In this document: piece by piece, positions 17,448 to 26,628 of the stretch
How positions within the stretch are numbered: the stretch's first letter is position 1
Layout: each line of letters starts with the position of its first letter
From: Stenotrophomonas sp. ATCM1_4
Lineage (GTDB): Bacteria > Pseudomonadota > Gammaproteobacteria > Xanthomonadales > Xanthomonadaceae
Length of the DNA stretch: 64,000 nucleotides
Assembly: GCF_004348115.1 (NCBI RefSeq)
Contig: NZ_QPFB01000001.1
Coordinates: 2,679,928-2,743,927 of the forward strand
Reading direction: 5' to 3'
Made by a program: the position numbers and the translations under genes
Notes under the pieces: generated by a model
Told to the model about the DNA's origin: nothing
Database searches by the model: none
What the model saw: only the letters and a program-made list of their open reading frames with translations

Positions 17448-17678
17448 ATGACCACCTTCACACGCCAGCAGCTAGACCATTGGGTTCAGGGGATGGCCGA
17501 CCGGTTGAAGCCCGAGGCCGAAACCGCGCTTGCCGGCGACCTCGCCGAAATCGTGGCCGGGGAGGTCGAGGTGATCGAGCACCGCGTAGCGGCTGAAGAC
17601 CGCGACTACTTCCATGACCAGGTGCAGGACGTCCTTGAAGCCCTGAAGTGCATCCGAGCGAGCCACCCCGATGAGTAA
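17448..17678 (+). CDS. small acidic phage protein, 76 aa
   Basis: Starts MTTFTRQQLDHWVQGMADRL. Predicted all-helical, soluble, acidic. No family recognised. It is divergent from the SRAP gene and its stop overlaps the start of the 73-aa gene by eight bases, so the two are translationally coupled. Confidence 0.55.
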   Translation: MTTFTRQQLDHWVQGMADRLKPEAETALAGDLAEIVAGEVEVIEHRVAAEDRDYFHDQVQDVLEALKCIRASHPDE

Positions 17679-17892
17679 CCAGCGAGCCGACTACGAACTG
17701 GCCTACGGCGAGATCGCTCACGCATATCAAGAGCACGGCGACACGCCGGCGTTCTGGGACATCTGCGACGCGGTCGAGGACCGGTTGATCGACACCTATC
17801 CCGACGACGACAGCGCGATCATCGAAATGATCGCCGCCTGGCTAGTCCACATGGGCGTCCAGCCCGAGGCGTCGCTGCACGGCAAGGTCTGA
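17671..17892 (+). CDS. small helical phage protein, 73 aa
   Basis: Starts MSNQRADYELAYGEIAHAYQ. It shares the pattern AYQEHGDTPAFW with the 71-aa protein at 9680-9895, and its 3' end is repeated as a remnant at 11143. That gives three traces of one family in this prophage. Soluble, helical, function unknown. Coupled to the 76-aa gene upstream. Confidence 0.55.
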   Translation: MSNQRADYELAYGEIAHAYQEHGDTPAFWDICDAVEDRLIDTYPDDDSAIIEMIAAWLVHMGVQPEASLHGKV

Positions 17893-17966
17893 TACCCGCG
17901 GCCCTTCGATACCACCTCCAACCTACCTCTCGACTCCACGGTCACGTTCCGACCCATAGCGGACAT
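17859..17966. repeat. degenerate repeat, copy 2
   Basis: About 108 bases that align with 11143-11248: the end of the 73-aa gene and its 3' flank. Together with the SRAP fragment at 10593 it shows that a block SRAP / 76-aa / 73-aa was once present twice. Confidence 0.7.
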
Positions 17967-18062
17967 ACACCGCCCAGAGACAACCGGGCGATACATAGCC
18001 CGAGTCCCGTTTACACAAAATCTGGGACAGGCCCAAGCCTGAAACGCTCGTCCTAAGCCCCA

Positions 18063-19016
18063 TCATTGGTCGCGGCGAGATTCCAGGTTGGCATTAATCC
18101 ACGACGACACGTCCGTTACCGGAATGGAGCGGCGTTGGTTGAACGTGCCGCTCTTGGCCCATGACATGCCGCGCCCCTGGGCAAAGGCTGCTCGGTACTT
18201 GCTCATCATGTTTTGCGGGTCGCGCGCCAGCTCATCCAGCAGGTACTGCTCGGTCCATACCGACCGGGTGAAAGAGCGGCCAAGGCCCGTCTCCAGCTTG
18301 TCCGCCACTTCGCCGTAAGTCACGGTGTCGCCTGCCAGATACACAATCTCGTTGCGGATACGCGGTTGGGCGAACACCACTTCGGTCGTCAGCGCGCCTA
18401 TGTCGTCGGGAGTGGTCAACGTCACAGCAGTATCGAGGCTTCCCAGGGCGTGGACCGCATTGTTCTGCAGGTCAACGACGCCGAACTCTGGCTCGAACAG
18501 GTAGCTCATGAACATGCCGGTGGAGATGATGACCCACTCCGTCTGGTTCTGGCTGCGCAGCAGCTCACGCACGTCGAGCTGTGCGTCGAAGATGTCCTGT
18601 GGGCCGCCCCGGCCGATCACGTCGAAGTCGACTCCAAACTGCCAAGGGAAGTACCGGGGAATGCCTGACTGCAGCGCGGCTCGCGCCAGCTTCATCGGTG
18701 TGTTGATGCCAGCTGCATAGCCCGCGCACCCGATCACAGTGTCATAGCGGGCGAAAACCACGGCAAGCTCATCGATGGAGCTTTTCACCAGGTCGCCCAG
18801 GACGATCTCGATGCCGAGGCTACGAATCTCCGCGATATCCCGATGCTTGGCAGGCACGGAGGATTCCACGGCGCTGGCGCGCAGCAGCACGCTGATCTTG
18901 GCACCGGCCACGCTTTTAGCTCGGCGTGCGAGGTTGCGGAGCACCGGCAGGCCGAGTTCGCCTGCACCGAGGACGAGAATGTTCTGAGACGTCGCGTTAG
19001 GATCTGATTGATTCAT
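18063..19016 (-). CDS. NmrA-like NAD(P)-binding reductase
   Basis: 317 residues. The Rossmann motif GAGELG lies near the N-terminus (NILVLGAGELGLPVL), followed by the NmrA/isoflavone-reductase layout with YFPWQFGVDFDV and a variable C-terminal substrate domain. It probably reduces, or senses redox through, a small aromatic or aldehyde compound. It is divergent from an HxlR regulator 94 bases away, a common pairing in which the regulator controls the reductase. This metabolic pair is unusual cargo for a lambda-like phage. Confidence 0.8.
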   Translation of the reverse strand: MNQSDPNATSQNILVLGAGELGLPVLRNLARRAKSVAGAKISVLLRASAVESSVPAKHRDIAEIRSLGIEIVLGDLVKSSIDELAVVFARYDTVIGCAGYAAGINTPMKLARAALQSGIPRYFPWQFGVDFDVIGRGGPQDIFDAQLDVRELLRSQNQTEWVIISTGMFMSYLFEPEFGVVDLQNNAVHALGSLDTAVTLTTPDDIGALTTEVVFAQPRIRNEIVYLAGDTVTYGEVADKLETGLGRSFTRSVWTEQYLLDELARDPQNMMSKYRAAFAQGRGMSWAKSGTFNQRRSIPVTDVSSWINANLESRRDQ

Positions 19017-19060
19017 CGTCAGGCAAAAAAGTGAGAAAGTACAGTCAGTCTAGCCACGCG

Positions 19061-19076
19061 CTTACATCAAGGTAAG
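19061..19076. promoter_or_regulatory. inverted repeat, probable HxlR operator
   Basis: CTTAC-N6-GTAAG lies midway between the divergent NmrA-like and HxlR genes. HxlR regulators usually bind such short dyads in the shared promoter region. A second dyad CACGCGTG follows at 19083-19090. Confidence 0.5.
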
Positions 19077-19110
19077 AAGGCACACGCGTGATACCGGGAG
19101 CAAAACCACA

Positions 19111-19524
19111 GTGAACCGAGACGAAATTCTTCAATACGCGCAGAACGTTTGCGATGGCCTGCGAGACGATGACGATGGGGTGCGACGCGAGGTGCTTGCG
19201 CATGCCGGAAACCGCTGGTCGCTTGGCATTCTTCATACGCTGGGGGTGTATGGCAGGCTGCGCCACGCGGAGATTGGCAGGCGTATGCATGGGGTCACCC
19301 AGCGCATGCTGACGCTGACACTGCGGCAGTTGGAGCGTGATGGCTTAGTGCTGCGCCATGACTTCGAAGAGGTGCCGCCCAGGGTGGAATACGAGCTGTC
19401 GGAAACCGGAATGGACTTGCTCCTGCGCATGGTGCCGCTGTGGACGTGGATCGTCGAAAATGCAGACCACTTTCGGGAAGCTCGGCAAACGTTTGACACT
19501 CTTCACCGCGATACCGGCTCATAG
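19111..19524 (+). CDS. HxlR-family transcriptional regulator
   Basis: 137 residues from a GTG start with GGGAG ten bases upstream. The winged-helix core is clear: NRWSLGILHTL, GRLRHAEIGR, GVTQRMLTLTLRQLERDGLV, and the wing PPRVEYELSETG, all hallmarks of HxlR. It likely represses the divergent NmrA-like reductase in the absence of an inducer. It carries a longer C-terminal helix than minimal members. The 110 bases downstream show no gene. Confidence 0.88.
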   Translation: MNRDEILQYAQNVCDGLRDDDDGVRREVLAHAGNRWSLGILHTLGVYGRLRHAEIGRRMHGVTQRMLTLTLRQLERDGLVLRHDFEEVPPRVEYELSETGMDLLLRMVPLWTWIVENADHFREARQTFDTLHRDTGS

Positions 19525-19634
19525 GCTGCTGTGGTGCTGACTAATAAGGCGGTCAGCCAAGAATTCATCGCCAACGGCAGCTCCTGGCCGATAGCGGCCA
19601 CCTCCGTCGAACCAGGCATCGCTCTGCGTCACGG

Positions 19635-20015
19635 CTATGGCAGCCCCGCGGCCGGCTCCGGCTCCGCGCCGATCCCGAAGTGCTGCGCCGCCCGCTGGAC
19701 GAAGGCAGCCTTGATCCCGGCAACGATCACTGCGGCGGCCAGCGGTTCGGGGAGGCCCAAATCGTAGCTGTTCCCGAGCACCTCCTCGATGCTGTTCTCC
19801 AACTGCGGACCCAATGCCTCGCCGCGCTTGAACGCGCCAATATAGCTCCACCATTGGGTATGCCAGATGACCTTTCCTTGCGTGCTCGGTGTCCCGTCGT
19901 CGTTGGGCGTGAAGAAGATTTCCGCCCGCCGGCACATCAGCACATCCCGGTTCGCTTCGTCGTAGACACGCTCCACGTCGCCACCTTCCGTTACCCGCAT
20001 TACCTGCTCGCTCAT
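19635..20015 (-). CDS. phage virion-associated protein, last gene of the tail operon
   Basis: 126 residues, starting MSEQVMRVTEGGDVERVYD and ending in a Pro/Glu-rich tail. It is read in the same direction as the tail genes and starts two bases after the 234-aa gene. No family recognised. Position beyond J suggests a tail-fibre chaperone or an accessory tip protein; this is inference. Confidence 0.5.
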   Translation of the reverse strand: MSEQVMRVTEGGDVERVYDEANRDVLMCRRAEIFFTPNDDGTPSTQGKVIWHTQWWSYIGAFKRGEALGPQLENSIEEVLGNSYDLGLPEPLAAAVIVAGIKAAFVQRAAQHFGIGAEPEPAAGLP

Positions 20016-20017
20016 GC

Positions 20018-20722
20018 TCAGTACCCCGAAACGTCAACAGTGATGATTTGCATCTGGTTGCTTGAAGCCACTGGAGCCGGCGCGGCCCAAGGCGCATAAG
20101 AGCCCTCCCCCGTGTTCTGGGATGCGACGGTGCAGCCTGTGGCCGATGATGTGATCAGGCTCGCGGAGCACGCCCACATCCAGTTAGATGATGGGGTGGC
20201 CTGGTTGCCCATCCAGCGATAGGCCGGGATGGGAACGATCTGGGCATACTGCCCGGCCGGCAGCACGACCGACCCCGATGCCGATGTGCCGGTCAGCACG
20301 GTGGAGTTGACGACCCGCATGTACCGCTGCCGCGAATCGAACACCGGCTTCCCCTGGCCATCGAACAGGCGAATGCCCGCGCCGCCCCCGCCCAGCACCT
20401 TTGGTCGGTCGAAAACGAATACCTCGATCTCGTCCGTTGGCACTGCCCCTGCGCCATGCGCCGAGATCCAACCGAACTCCCAGCCGCCCGACACCGGCCG
20501 CGCGCGCATCACGGTCCACGGCTTGCTGCTGCGCGCCGCGACGATGGGGCGGTCCAGTCCCGGCAGCGACAGCAACGCTTGGTTGCCATAGCCGCCGGTC
20601 ACTGGCCCGGTGTTGCCCGCGTTGAACTTCACCGTGTGCTTAGACACAAATGCGTAGTTGAAAAATCGCTCATCGATGATCAATTTCAGGCCATCGTTCC
20701 TGATCTGAAATCCCGCACGCAT
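20018..20722 (-). CDS. putative tail tip or fibre protein, 234 aa
   Basis: Starts MRAGFQIRNDGLKLIIDERF. It is Gly-, Ser- and aromatic-rich with many predicted beta strands, as usual for receptor-binding tail proteins. No family recognised. Its start overlaps the stop of the 87-aa gene. It lies directly downstream of the J-like protein, where host-range determinants usually are. Confidence 0.5.
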   Translation of the reverse strand: MRAGFQIRNDGLKLIIDERFFNYAFVSKHTVKFNAGNTGPVTGGYGNQALLSLPGLDRPIVAARSSKPWTVMRARPVSGGWEFGWISAHGAGAVPTDEIEVFVFDRPKVLGGGGAGIRLFDGQGKPVFDSRQRYMRVVNSTVLTGTSASGSVVLPAGQYAQIVPIPAYRWMGNQATPSSNWMWACSASLITSSATGCTVASQNTGEGSYAPWAAPAPVASSNQMQIITVDVSGY

Positions 20723-20985
20723 CAGAACGTCCCGTAGTAGAAGCGGCCAGGCCCTGACCAGCTCAAAGTTGTGCCGCTGACCGTGGGCAGCATGAAGTTG
20801 CTGGGGTACATGATCCCGTTCTGATCCAGCACAGGGAACACAAATGGCGTGCCCTCGGCCAGCTCTGGAACCACAACCGAGCCGGCCGAAGCCGGCTCTA
20901 TGTATCCAAGCAAGCGCGTTGCACGGCTCGTCAGTGTCAGCTCAACGACGTTCGCAGCGTTCCGCGTCCTAAGTCCTGCTGGCAT
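20722..20985 (-). CDS. small beta-rich tail-associated protein, 87 aa
   Basis: Starts MPAGLRTRNAANVVELTLTS. Short, beta-rich, with FPVLDQNGIMYPSNFML. Read 12 bases after the J-like gene and overlapping the next gene. Probably a tail tip accessory; function unknown. Confidence 0.5.
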   Translation of the reverse strand: MPAGLRTRNAANVVELTLTSRATRLLGYIEPASAGSVVVPELAEGTPFVFPVLDQNGIMYPSNFMLPTVSGTTLSWSGPGRFYYGTF

Positions 20986-20997
20986 CTATGCCTCCCT

Positions 20998-23900
20998 TCA
21001 GTCAACAAGCAGCCCGAACTCCGCCCGCTTGACGTTGTTGTTGTCCCAGATAGTGACCAGGGTGTTCATGATCTCCATCGCGCCCTGTGCGTTGGAACCA
21101 CGGATGATGGTTTGGCCTGCAGTGGTCTTGCACTCAATGCAGTTCGCAGTGGTGCAGTTGGCTGCGCCGATGTTCGGGCCGAACCACTCCATCAGCGCGC
21201 CACCGACACCGAAACCAACGCCGATGATCTTCTGGTAGCTCGCGTTGAAGACACGCAAGTAGTTCCCGGTGATCTCGATGCTTGCCGCCGCGCCATCTGC
21301 GGCCAGGAGCCGGAAGTAGTCCATGATGAAAGTCGTCCCGCCGCGCAGCCCATCGTTCTCAGTAACCGAGCCGATCCACCGGCCGTTCACGTCGGTAGCA
21401 AGGGTCTGCTTCGCCTTCAACCGCCCGTCCACGCCGTCGATTCCAACCGACAGGGCTTGCGTGACGCTGGCGTACTTTGCATCCAAGCCCGCGGCAGACT
21501 CGGACCATGCCGACGGAGTGCTCTTCCCGGCCACCGCCTCCTCCACCATGGGCCGCACAAGCCAGGCGTACGGCGGGTTGGATGTCCCTTGCACGATCCA
21601 CGCAAGGCGACCACGGCGCGCGGCGGCTGGAGCAGCACCAATGGACGACACACGGTCATATAGTCGCAGGGACGTTCCGCCGTCCTTCCGCGGCACCACA
21701 GCAGACGGTGTTTCCCCGCAGTAGCCGCCGCCGGGGCCGTCGTAGAACACGATGTAGACGCCACTGCCAGCCTGCTGGTCGGCCAGCCAAGCAGAGGCCA
21801 TGTAGACCGCCTGCGGCGTTACATCGAACTCCGGAGATGCATAGACCACGACACCCGTAGGGCCCGGCAGGACCATTTGGAACCCGAACATGCCCGGGGG
21901 CATCCACGTACCACCGGTCTGCCGCTGCACATCAGGCGTTCCGCCCGTTGAGTTGGCGATGATGTCCCACGCCACCGGCGTAGCGAGGTTTGCCCCGGCC
22001 AGCAGGTTCCCACTTCCGCTGGGTGCATCCAGGCTCACCTGTGTGATCGCCGCAGCGAACTCCTCGCCTTGGTCATCGAGGTCGGTCCTCAACTGCTGCA
22101 GCGCCGTGGCTGTCCCCCCTTGGGCCTCGGTGACCGTGCCAACATCGGCCCAATATTCCGCATTCGGCGGCGGCTGGTTGACCGGCACCGCCTTCACTGC
22201 GCGGTACATTCGGCCGTCCTTATAGACGACCGTGTCGGCCGCGTAGCCTTCCTCTGCTGCGTACTCGGTTCCCATCAGGGCCAAAGACTTGGCAGCCTTG
22301 AGTTCCGCCAGGGCAGCCGCATGCTCTGCCGCTTCAATCGCCGACTGCTGGGCGGCCTGCTCGGCGGTGATCTCATCAAGCGCCTGTCCCAGGTTCTTCG
22401 CAAGAGTGCGGTGCAGGATCTGCATGCCCGTGGACAGCTCCCCCGACGTGTTGCGGCTGCGGCAGGCGAACGTCCAGTCGCCCGCCTCCGGCACCACCGC
22501 CTCGAAGGCCGCGGTGTGGAACCCACTGTCGCCTACCGGCGTCATGTCCTCCCAGACCGGAGCCGCTACGGTTCCGGCAACGTAGCGGATCTCCACGCCG
22601 GCGAAGTCCGCCGATTGGATGGTGTCCTGCAGCCAGCCCCAGGTGTACAGGCGTACGCCACCACTGCGCTCCTGGACGTCGAACAGATCGACCAGCACCG
22701 GCGGTACGTCCGCACCGATCGTTGCATAGGTCTTGGACACCGCAACGCCGGCCTCACCCTCCGGCGAGTACGGCCGTACGATGATGGTGTACACATCGGC
22801 CTGCGGAATGCGCCACGTGGCGGTGCGGGTCCGCGTTTGGGCGACCTCACGCAGTTCCCCCTCCTGACCGGTGGCCTGCACGATGATGTTGCCCACCGGC
22901 CCGGTCACGTCGAAGGTGGCCGTCAGCTCAGTGAACACGGTGTTGCCCTGGACCACCAGCTGTTCGGTGACGGCGACGTTGGAGGCAACCGGCCGCGTCT
23001 GCAGCAGCGAGCCGTCGGGGGAAGGCACGTAGTGGCCGGTGAGGACGTAGTTCCAGAACTCCGGGCCTTCGGCCACCACGCGCACGCTGGCGCCCTTCAG
23101 GTCGCTCTCCGGCTCCACCGAAACGACGCGCACGCGCAGCCCCGGGGTCTGCTTGAAGTCGTAGATCCAGATCGTGTCGTGCGCAGGATTGCCGGCGGCA
23201 CTGCCCGGCAGCGCGGCATCGGTCGGCCAGGCGTCCAGCAGCTCGATGGTGTCGGTCTGGCCAGTGAAAGGCTTGACCCGGAGCACCCGGTACACGCGCT
23301 CGCCTGGGATACGCAAGCCGAAGTAGACACTGCTGGTGCTGGGCGCAGGAACAGGCTCATCCAGGATGAGCGACACTGTGCTCCCGGCCGGGACGAAAGC
23401 TACTCGCTCAATCTGGGTGAACACCTGCGGCTGGCCATCGACAAATCGGACCTTCTCGACCTCCACGTCACGGAACGGCGGTGGTGCGCCATCCACAAGG
23501 ACCGCGCGGACCCGGCCACCGAACCCCCACTGGGTCATATCGTGCTGCATGGCCAGCAGCGACAGGCGCTGATAGCTCAGGTGCTCGATGTCGGTGCTGT
23601 AGCTGATGTCCTTGTACTGATAGAGCGACTGGGCCAAGTGCCAGCGGGCCAGGCGCGCGGCGTGTTCCTCGGTGGTGACACCCTCGCCCGTGACCTGCGC
23701 CGGGTTGAGCATGGTCGTCACGCCCGGCGCCGGCACCCGGATCGTCTTGGTTTCCCAGGTGGTGCCGTCGGCGTAGGTGTACTCGATGCCGTCGGCGGCA
23801 TTGCTGAGCGTGTAATCGACCTGAAACTGGCCCTTCTTGATCGTGGCCATGTTGACGACGCCGGACAACGGCTGCTCCTGTGCCGCCCACACGACGCCCA

Positions 23901-25431
23901 GGCGGCCACCGGCCCAGGTGATCTGCCCGAAGCCGGCCAGCGCGATCGCGGCCAAGACCTGGTCATGGTTGCGCGCATCCTTGATCAGGAAGTCGTAACG
24001 GTAGCCATTGGCCGCGCAGTGCAGCGAGAAGGCCTTCAGGGACTCGATGTCGATCTGCGCGTCCGACAGGGCCATGCCACCCAGCAGCCGACCCTCGCGG
24101 ACGATGCCGCGGGCATAGGCGAGGATCTGCGCGCCCGGGTTGCTGGTCTCCTGGGTCGCCCACTCGGTACCGGTCCAGACCGGGATCGGGTCAGCATGGC
24201 CGATCGCACGCAGCTCGTCCGGGGAGCCATTGAGCTGGCCGGTTGCCTTCAGCTTCACGCCGGTGCGGGAAATGCCGGTGTAGTCGGCCTCATCCACCTG
24301 CACGCTGGTGAGGGTCGTCCAGGCAAAGACCGCCTGGGCCCCGCTGCCGTTGGTGTTCAGGCCGGCGGTGCGCACGCGGACGTCGTACTGGCCGCGCGCC
24401 ACGTCCTTGGCGTAGCCGACCCGGTGCAGCTTGGTCTTGTTGCTGTTGAGCGTGTAGCTCCCGAAGCTCAGCCAGCTGGTGGTACCGGTCGGCCGGTACT
24501 GGATCTCGACGCGCTCGGTGTTGTTCTTGTCCTTGCCCTTGCTGGTTTTGTCGTACAGCTGGTACTCGATCGCCACGACCAGCCGCACGGTGTCGGCCGA
24601 GCCCGTGCGCTCCACCCACGCCGAGGGCTGGTGCTTCGGGTCGCTGCCGGTGTCGATCAGCTGCCCACCGTCGATCACGTCGGCGTTGCTGTACAGGGGG
24701 ATGGCCTGCTCCGGCATCTGGCTGTAGCCGGCGTGGAAGACCTGCGCCCCCTCGTAGGTGCTGAGCAGCGTGTCGCCGTTGTAGAACTCTTCCACGCGGC
24801 CCACGTTGATGCCGGCGCACAGCAACATGCCCAGATACTGGTCGTTGCCCTCGTACCACGTGTACGGCTTGCTCAGCAGGTCAGGCGTCAGGCGTACGCG
24901 CCCGAACAGCAGCGGCAGCGGATCGTAGGGGCGCAGCTGGTTGCGCGCGCCGGTGATCGAGTACACCGAGTCCTGCTGCTGGCCAACGGCCTTGGGCGGC
25001 TTGGGCGCCAGCACCTTGTTGATCAGCATCGAACCGGCAATGTAGACCGCCGACTGCACGGCCAACGTGCCCAGCGCGGTCGACGTGCCCAGGGTGAAGC
25101 CGGCGATCGCGCCACCGCCGAAGGTGAAGTAGGTCAGCGCAATCATGGCGACAACGGCCAGCGCGGAGCGTCCGACGCCACCGCGCACCTCGATCACCTG
25201 GCCCGCCTTCGGGTAGACGTGATGCCACAGGTGGCGCTCGACCGGCAGGCCACCCACCGACACGGCCCACGGCTGCCCGTCCAGCTCGGGCACGTTGCGC
25301 ATCAGCAGGGCATACAGGCTCTCGCCCGGACGCGCCTCCCACACCGTGTTCCGCTGGCCGTCCAGCAGCATCGGGTGCGGCGTGACGATCAGCTGCCCGG
25401 GTTCGGCGCGCGGCAGTTCCATCAGACCCAT
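20998..25431 (-). CDS. tail tip protein J (host specificity)
   Basis: 1477 residues. The first 90 residues (QPWAVSVGGLPVERHLWHHV, QVIEVRGG) look like a lambda gpI-type beta-grasp segment. Next comes a hydrophobic stretch (about 87-140), then the conserved J core (YDPLPLLFGRVRLTPDLLS and onward), fibronectin-like repeats, and a variable C-terminal region after about 1000 ending in fibre-like sequence. It forms the tail tip, contacts the receptor and sets host range. Start 25431 has GAGG ten bases upstream and overlaps the K-like gene; 25422 is an alternative. Confidence 0.88.
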   Translation of the reverse strand: MGLMELPRAEPGQLIVTPHPMLLDGQRNTVWEARPGESLYALLMRNVPELDGQPWAVSVGGLPVERHLWHHVYPKAGQVIEVRGGVGRSALAVVAMIALTYFTFGGGAIAGFTLGTSTALGTLAVQSAVYIAGSMLINKVLAPKPPKAVGQQQDSVYSITGARNQLRPYDPLPLLFGRVRLTPDLLSKPYTWYEGNDQYLGMLLCAGINVGRVEEFYNGDTLLSTYEGAQVFHAGYSQMPEQAIPLYSNADVIDGGQLIDTGSDPKHQPSAWVERTGSADTVRLVVAIEYQLYDKTSKGKDKNNTERVEIQYRPTGTTSWLSFGSYTLNSNKTKLHRVGYAKDVARGQYDVRVRTAGLNTNGSGAQAVFAWTTLTSVQVDEADYTGISRTGVKLKATGQLNGSPDELRAIGHADPIPVWTGTEWATQETSNPGAQILAYARGIVREGRLLGGMALSDAQIDIESLKAFSLHCAANGYRYDFLIKDARNHDQVLAAIALAGFGQITWAGGRLGVVWAAQEQPLSGVVNMATIKKGQFQVDYTLSNAADGIEYTYADGTTWETKTIRVPAPGVTTMLNPAQVTGEGVTTEEHAARLARWHLAQSLYQYKDISYSTDIEHLSYQRLSLLAMQHDMTQWGFGGRVRAVLVDGAPPPFRDVEVEKVRFVDGQPQVFTQIERVAFVPAGSTVSLILDEPVPAPSTSSVYFGLRIPGERVYRVLRVKPFTGQTDTIELLDAWPTDAALPGSAAGNPAHDTIWIYDFKQTPGLRVRVVSVEPESDLKGASVRVVAEGPEFWNYVLTGHYVPSPDGSLLQTRPVASNVAVTEQLVVQGNTVFTELTATFDVTGPVGNIIVQATGQEGELREVAQTRTRTATWRIPQADVYTIIVRPYSPEGEAGVAVSKTYATIGADVPPVLVDLFDVQERSGGVRLYTWGWLQDTIQSADFAGVEIRYVAGTVAAPVWEDMTPVGDSGFHTAAFEAVVPEAGDWTFACRSRNTSGELSTGMQILHRTLAKNLGQALDEITAEQAAQQSAIEAAEHAAALAELKAAKSLALMGTEYAAEEGYAADTVVYKDGRMYRAVKAVPVNQPPPNAEYWADVGTVTEAQGGTATALQQLRTDLDDQGEEFAAAITQVSLDAPSGSGNLLAGANLATPVAWDIIANSTGGTPDVQRQTGGTWMPPGMFGFQMVLPGPTGVVVYASPEFDVTPQAVYMASAWLADQQAGSGVYIVFYDGPGGGYCGETPSAVVPRKDGGTSLRLYDRVSSIGAAPAAARRGRLAWIVQGTSNPPYAWLVRPMVEEAVAGKSTPSAWSESAAGLDAKYASVTQALSVGIDGVDGRLKAKQTLATDVNGRWIGSVTENDGLRGGTTFIMDYFRLLAADGAAASIEITGNYLRVFNASYQKIIGVGFGVGGALMEWFGPNIGAANCTTANCIECKTTAGQTIIRGSNAQGAMEIMNTLVTIWDNNNVKRAEFGLLVD

Positions 25432-25814
25432 GTGTAATAGCCCTCAATCGTGAGCCCGAAGTCGGGCAGTTCCCGGACGCGGTGCAGGATGCTGCAGCCG
25501 GTCTTCTCGTTGGCGTGGAGCACCCACGGTTCGTGGGCGAGGTAAAAGAAAACCCCGGCATGGCCGGGGCGTTTCTGTCCGTGTTCGATCATCAGTACCA
25601 GGTCACCGTCCAGCGGCGCTTCTGTTCGTCGCGCGTACGGCCTCGACAACTCGCCGATGGTGGCCTGCCCCTCCGCACCGCGCGGGCGGCGCCCGGGCAT
25701 CTGGATCTGCCGCCCGAACAGCTCGCGCTGCACCAGTGCCACCAGGTCGGCACAGTCAAAGGTGCCCTCGTCGTACGGCAGCAGGGTGAAGCGCTCGACG
25801 TCGGCCAGGCGCAT
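25422..25814 (-). CDS. NlpC/P60-type tail assembly peptidase (K-like)
   Basis: 130 residues with the papain-like triad of NlpC/P60: C21 in FDCADLV, His in RPGHAGVFF and a following polar residue in WVLHANE. It matches the peptidase half of lambda gpK; the JAMM half is absent. It probably trims peptidoglycan during DNA entry or acts in tip assembly. Its stop overlaps the J start and its own start overlaps the stop of the DUF1833 gene. Confidence 0.85.
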   Translation of the reverse strand: MRLADVERFTLLPYDEGTFDCADLVALVQRELFGRQIQMPGRRPRGAEGQATIGELSRPYARRTEAPLDGDLVLMIEHGQKRPGHAGVFFYLAHEPWVLHANEKTGCSILHRVRELPDFGLTIEGYYTWV

Positions 25815-26275
25815 CAGAACGCACCCGGCGCGGTGAACGGGTTGTAGCGCAGGCGCACGGCCTGCTGCCGCATCAGTGCGTCGTAGCCGCAGCTGGCTGT
25901 CGCGGTGCGCGTGTTCACCGACACCTGGGTGATCGGCAGGATGTAGGTCCGCTCGATCACGTTGGGGTTTGCCCGGTCGCTGACCATCAGCTTGGCCTGC
26001 ACGACGTCGTAGGGCTGCAGGCGCTCCAGGTCCTGGGTGATGCCCCGCCCGATGTTGTCCAGCGTCAGGACCGCCCGGGGCGTCTGCCCGGACACGTCGT
26101 CCGGCAGCTTGAAGCCGAACGGCACGCCGATGTACTCCACGCCGTTGCTTACCCAGTTCCGGGTGTCGTTGACGATGCGCAGGGTATCGGTGAAGGACGG
26201 CGCCGATACCTCCAGGAACAGCAGCACCCCGGCAAGGTCAGTGACGCGCTGCCGGCGCTCCAGAAATGAGCTCAT
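25814..26275 (-). CDS. minor tail protein, DUF1833 (L-like)
   Basis: 153 residues, starting MSSFLERRQRVTDLAGVLLF and beta-rich, with NDTRNWVSNGVEYIGVPFGF typical of DUF1833 tail proteins. It occupies the place of lambda gpL between M and K. It helps build the tail tip baseplate. Confidence 0.8.
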   Translation of the reverse strand: MSSFLERRQRVTDLAGVLLFLEVSAPSFTDTLRIVNDTRNWVSNGVEYIGVPFGFKLPDDVSGQTPRAVLTLDNIGRGITQDLERLQPYDVVQAKLMVSDRANPNVIERTYILPITQVSVNTRTATASCGYDALMRQQAVRLRYNPFTAPGAF

Positions 26276-26628
26276 CGCAGGTACTCCACAACGACTTCCA
26301 TGCGATAGTCGCCCGCTTCTTTCTCATCGGGTGCAAGCTGGCCGAGCGCCCCACCTTCGAACCGGGCAGTAATGGTCTGTCCGGTGAACGGGTGGATCAT
26401 GGTGAACCAACCAATCCGGACGATCTCGTCGAAGTACCAGTCCTCGAAGGTCAGGACAGCATCCATGCCAGTGAAGTAGAGCGTCATGCTCTGTTTCATC
26501 AGTACCTGGCTGTTCTCCAGCCGCTGCTTTGGAATGCCTCGCTCCATCTCCGTGCGAAGGACCGACGGATCGAACGAGCGCCCCTGGCCATCGAAGACCA
26601 CCCGGGCCACAGAAGGCATCGACGCCAT
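26272..26628 (-). CDS. minor tail protein (M-like)
   Basis: 118 residues. Beta-rich with MTLYFTGMDAVLTFEDWYF and FTMIHPFTGQTITARF, the layout of small tip proteins that follow the tape measure. Its stop overlaps the L-like start and its start overlaps the tape-measure stop. Identified mainly by position and length. Confidence 0.7.
   Translation of the reverse strand: MASMPSVARVVFDGQGRSFDPSVLRTEMERGIPKQRLENSQVLMKQSMTLYFTGMDAVLTFEDWYFDEIVRIGWFTMIHPFTGQTITARFEGGALGQLAPDEKEAGDYRMEVVVEYLR

Noticed and set aside
22069..25437. 1122-aa open frame on the plus strand
   Set aside because: It is exactly antisense to the J tail gene, has low-complexity Arg/Gly/His composition, and lacks family features. 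A high-GC shadow.
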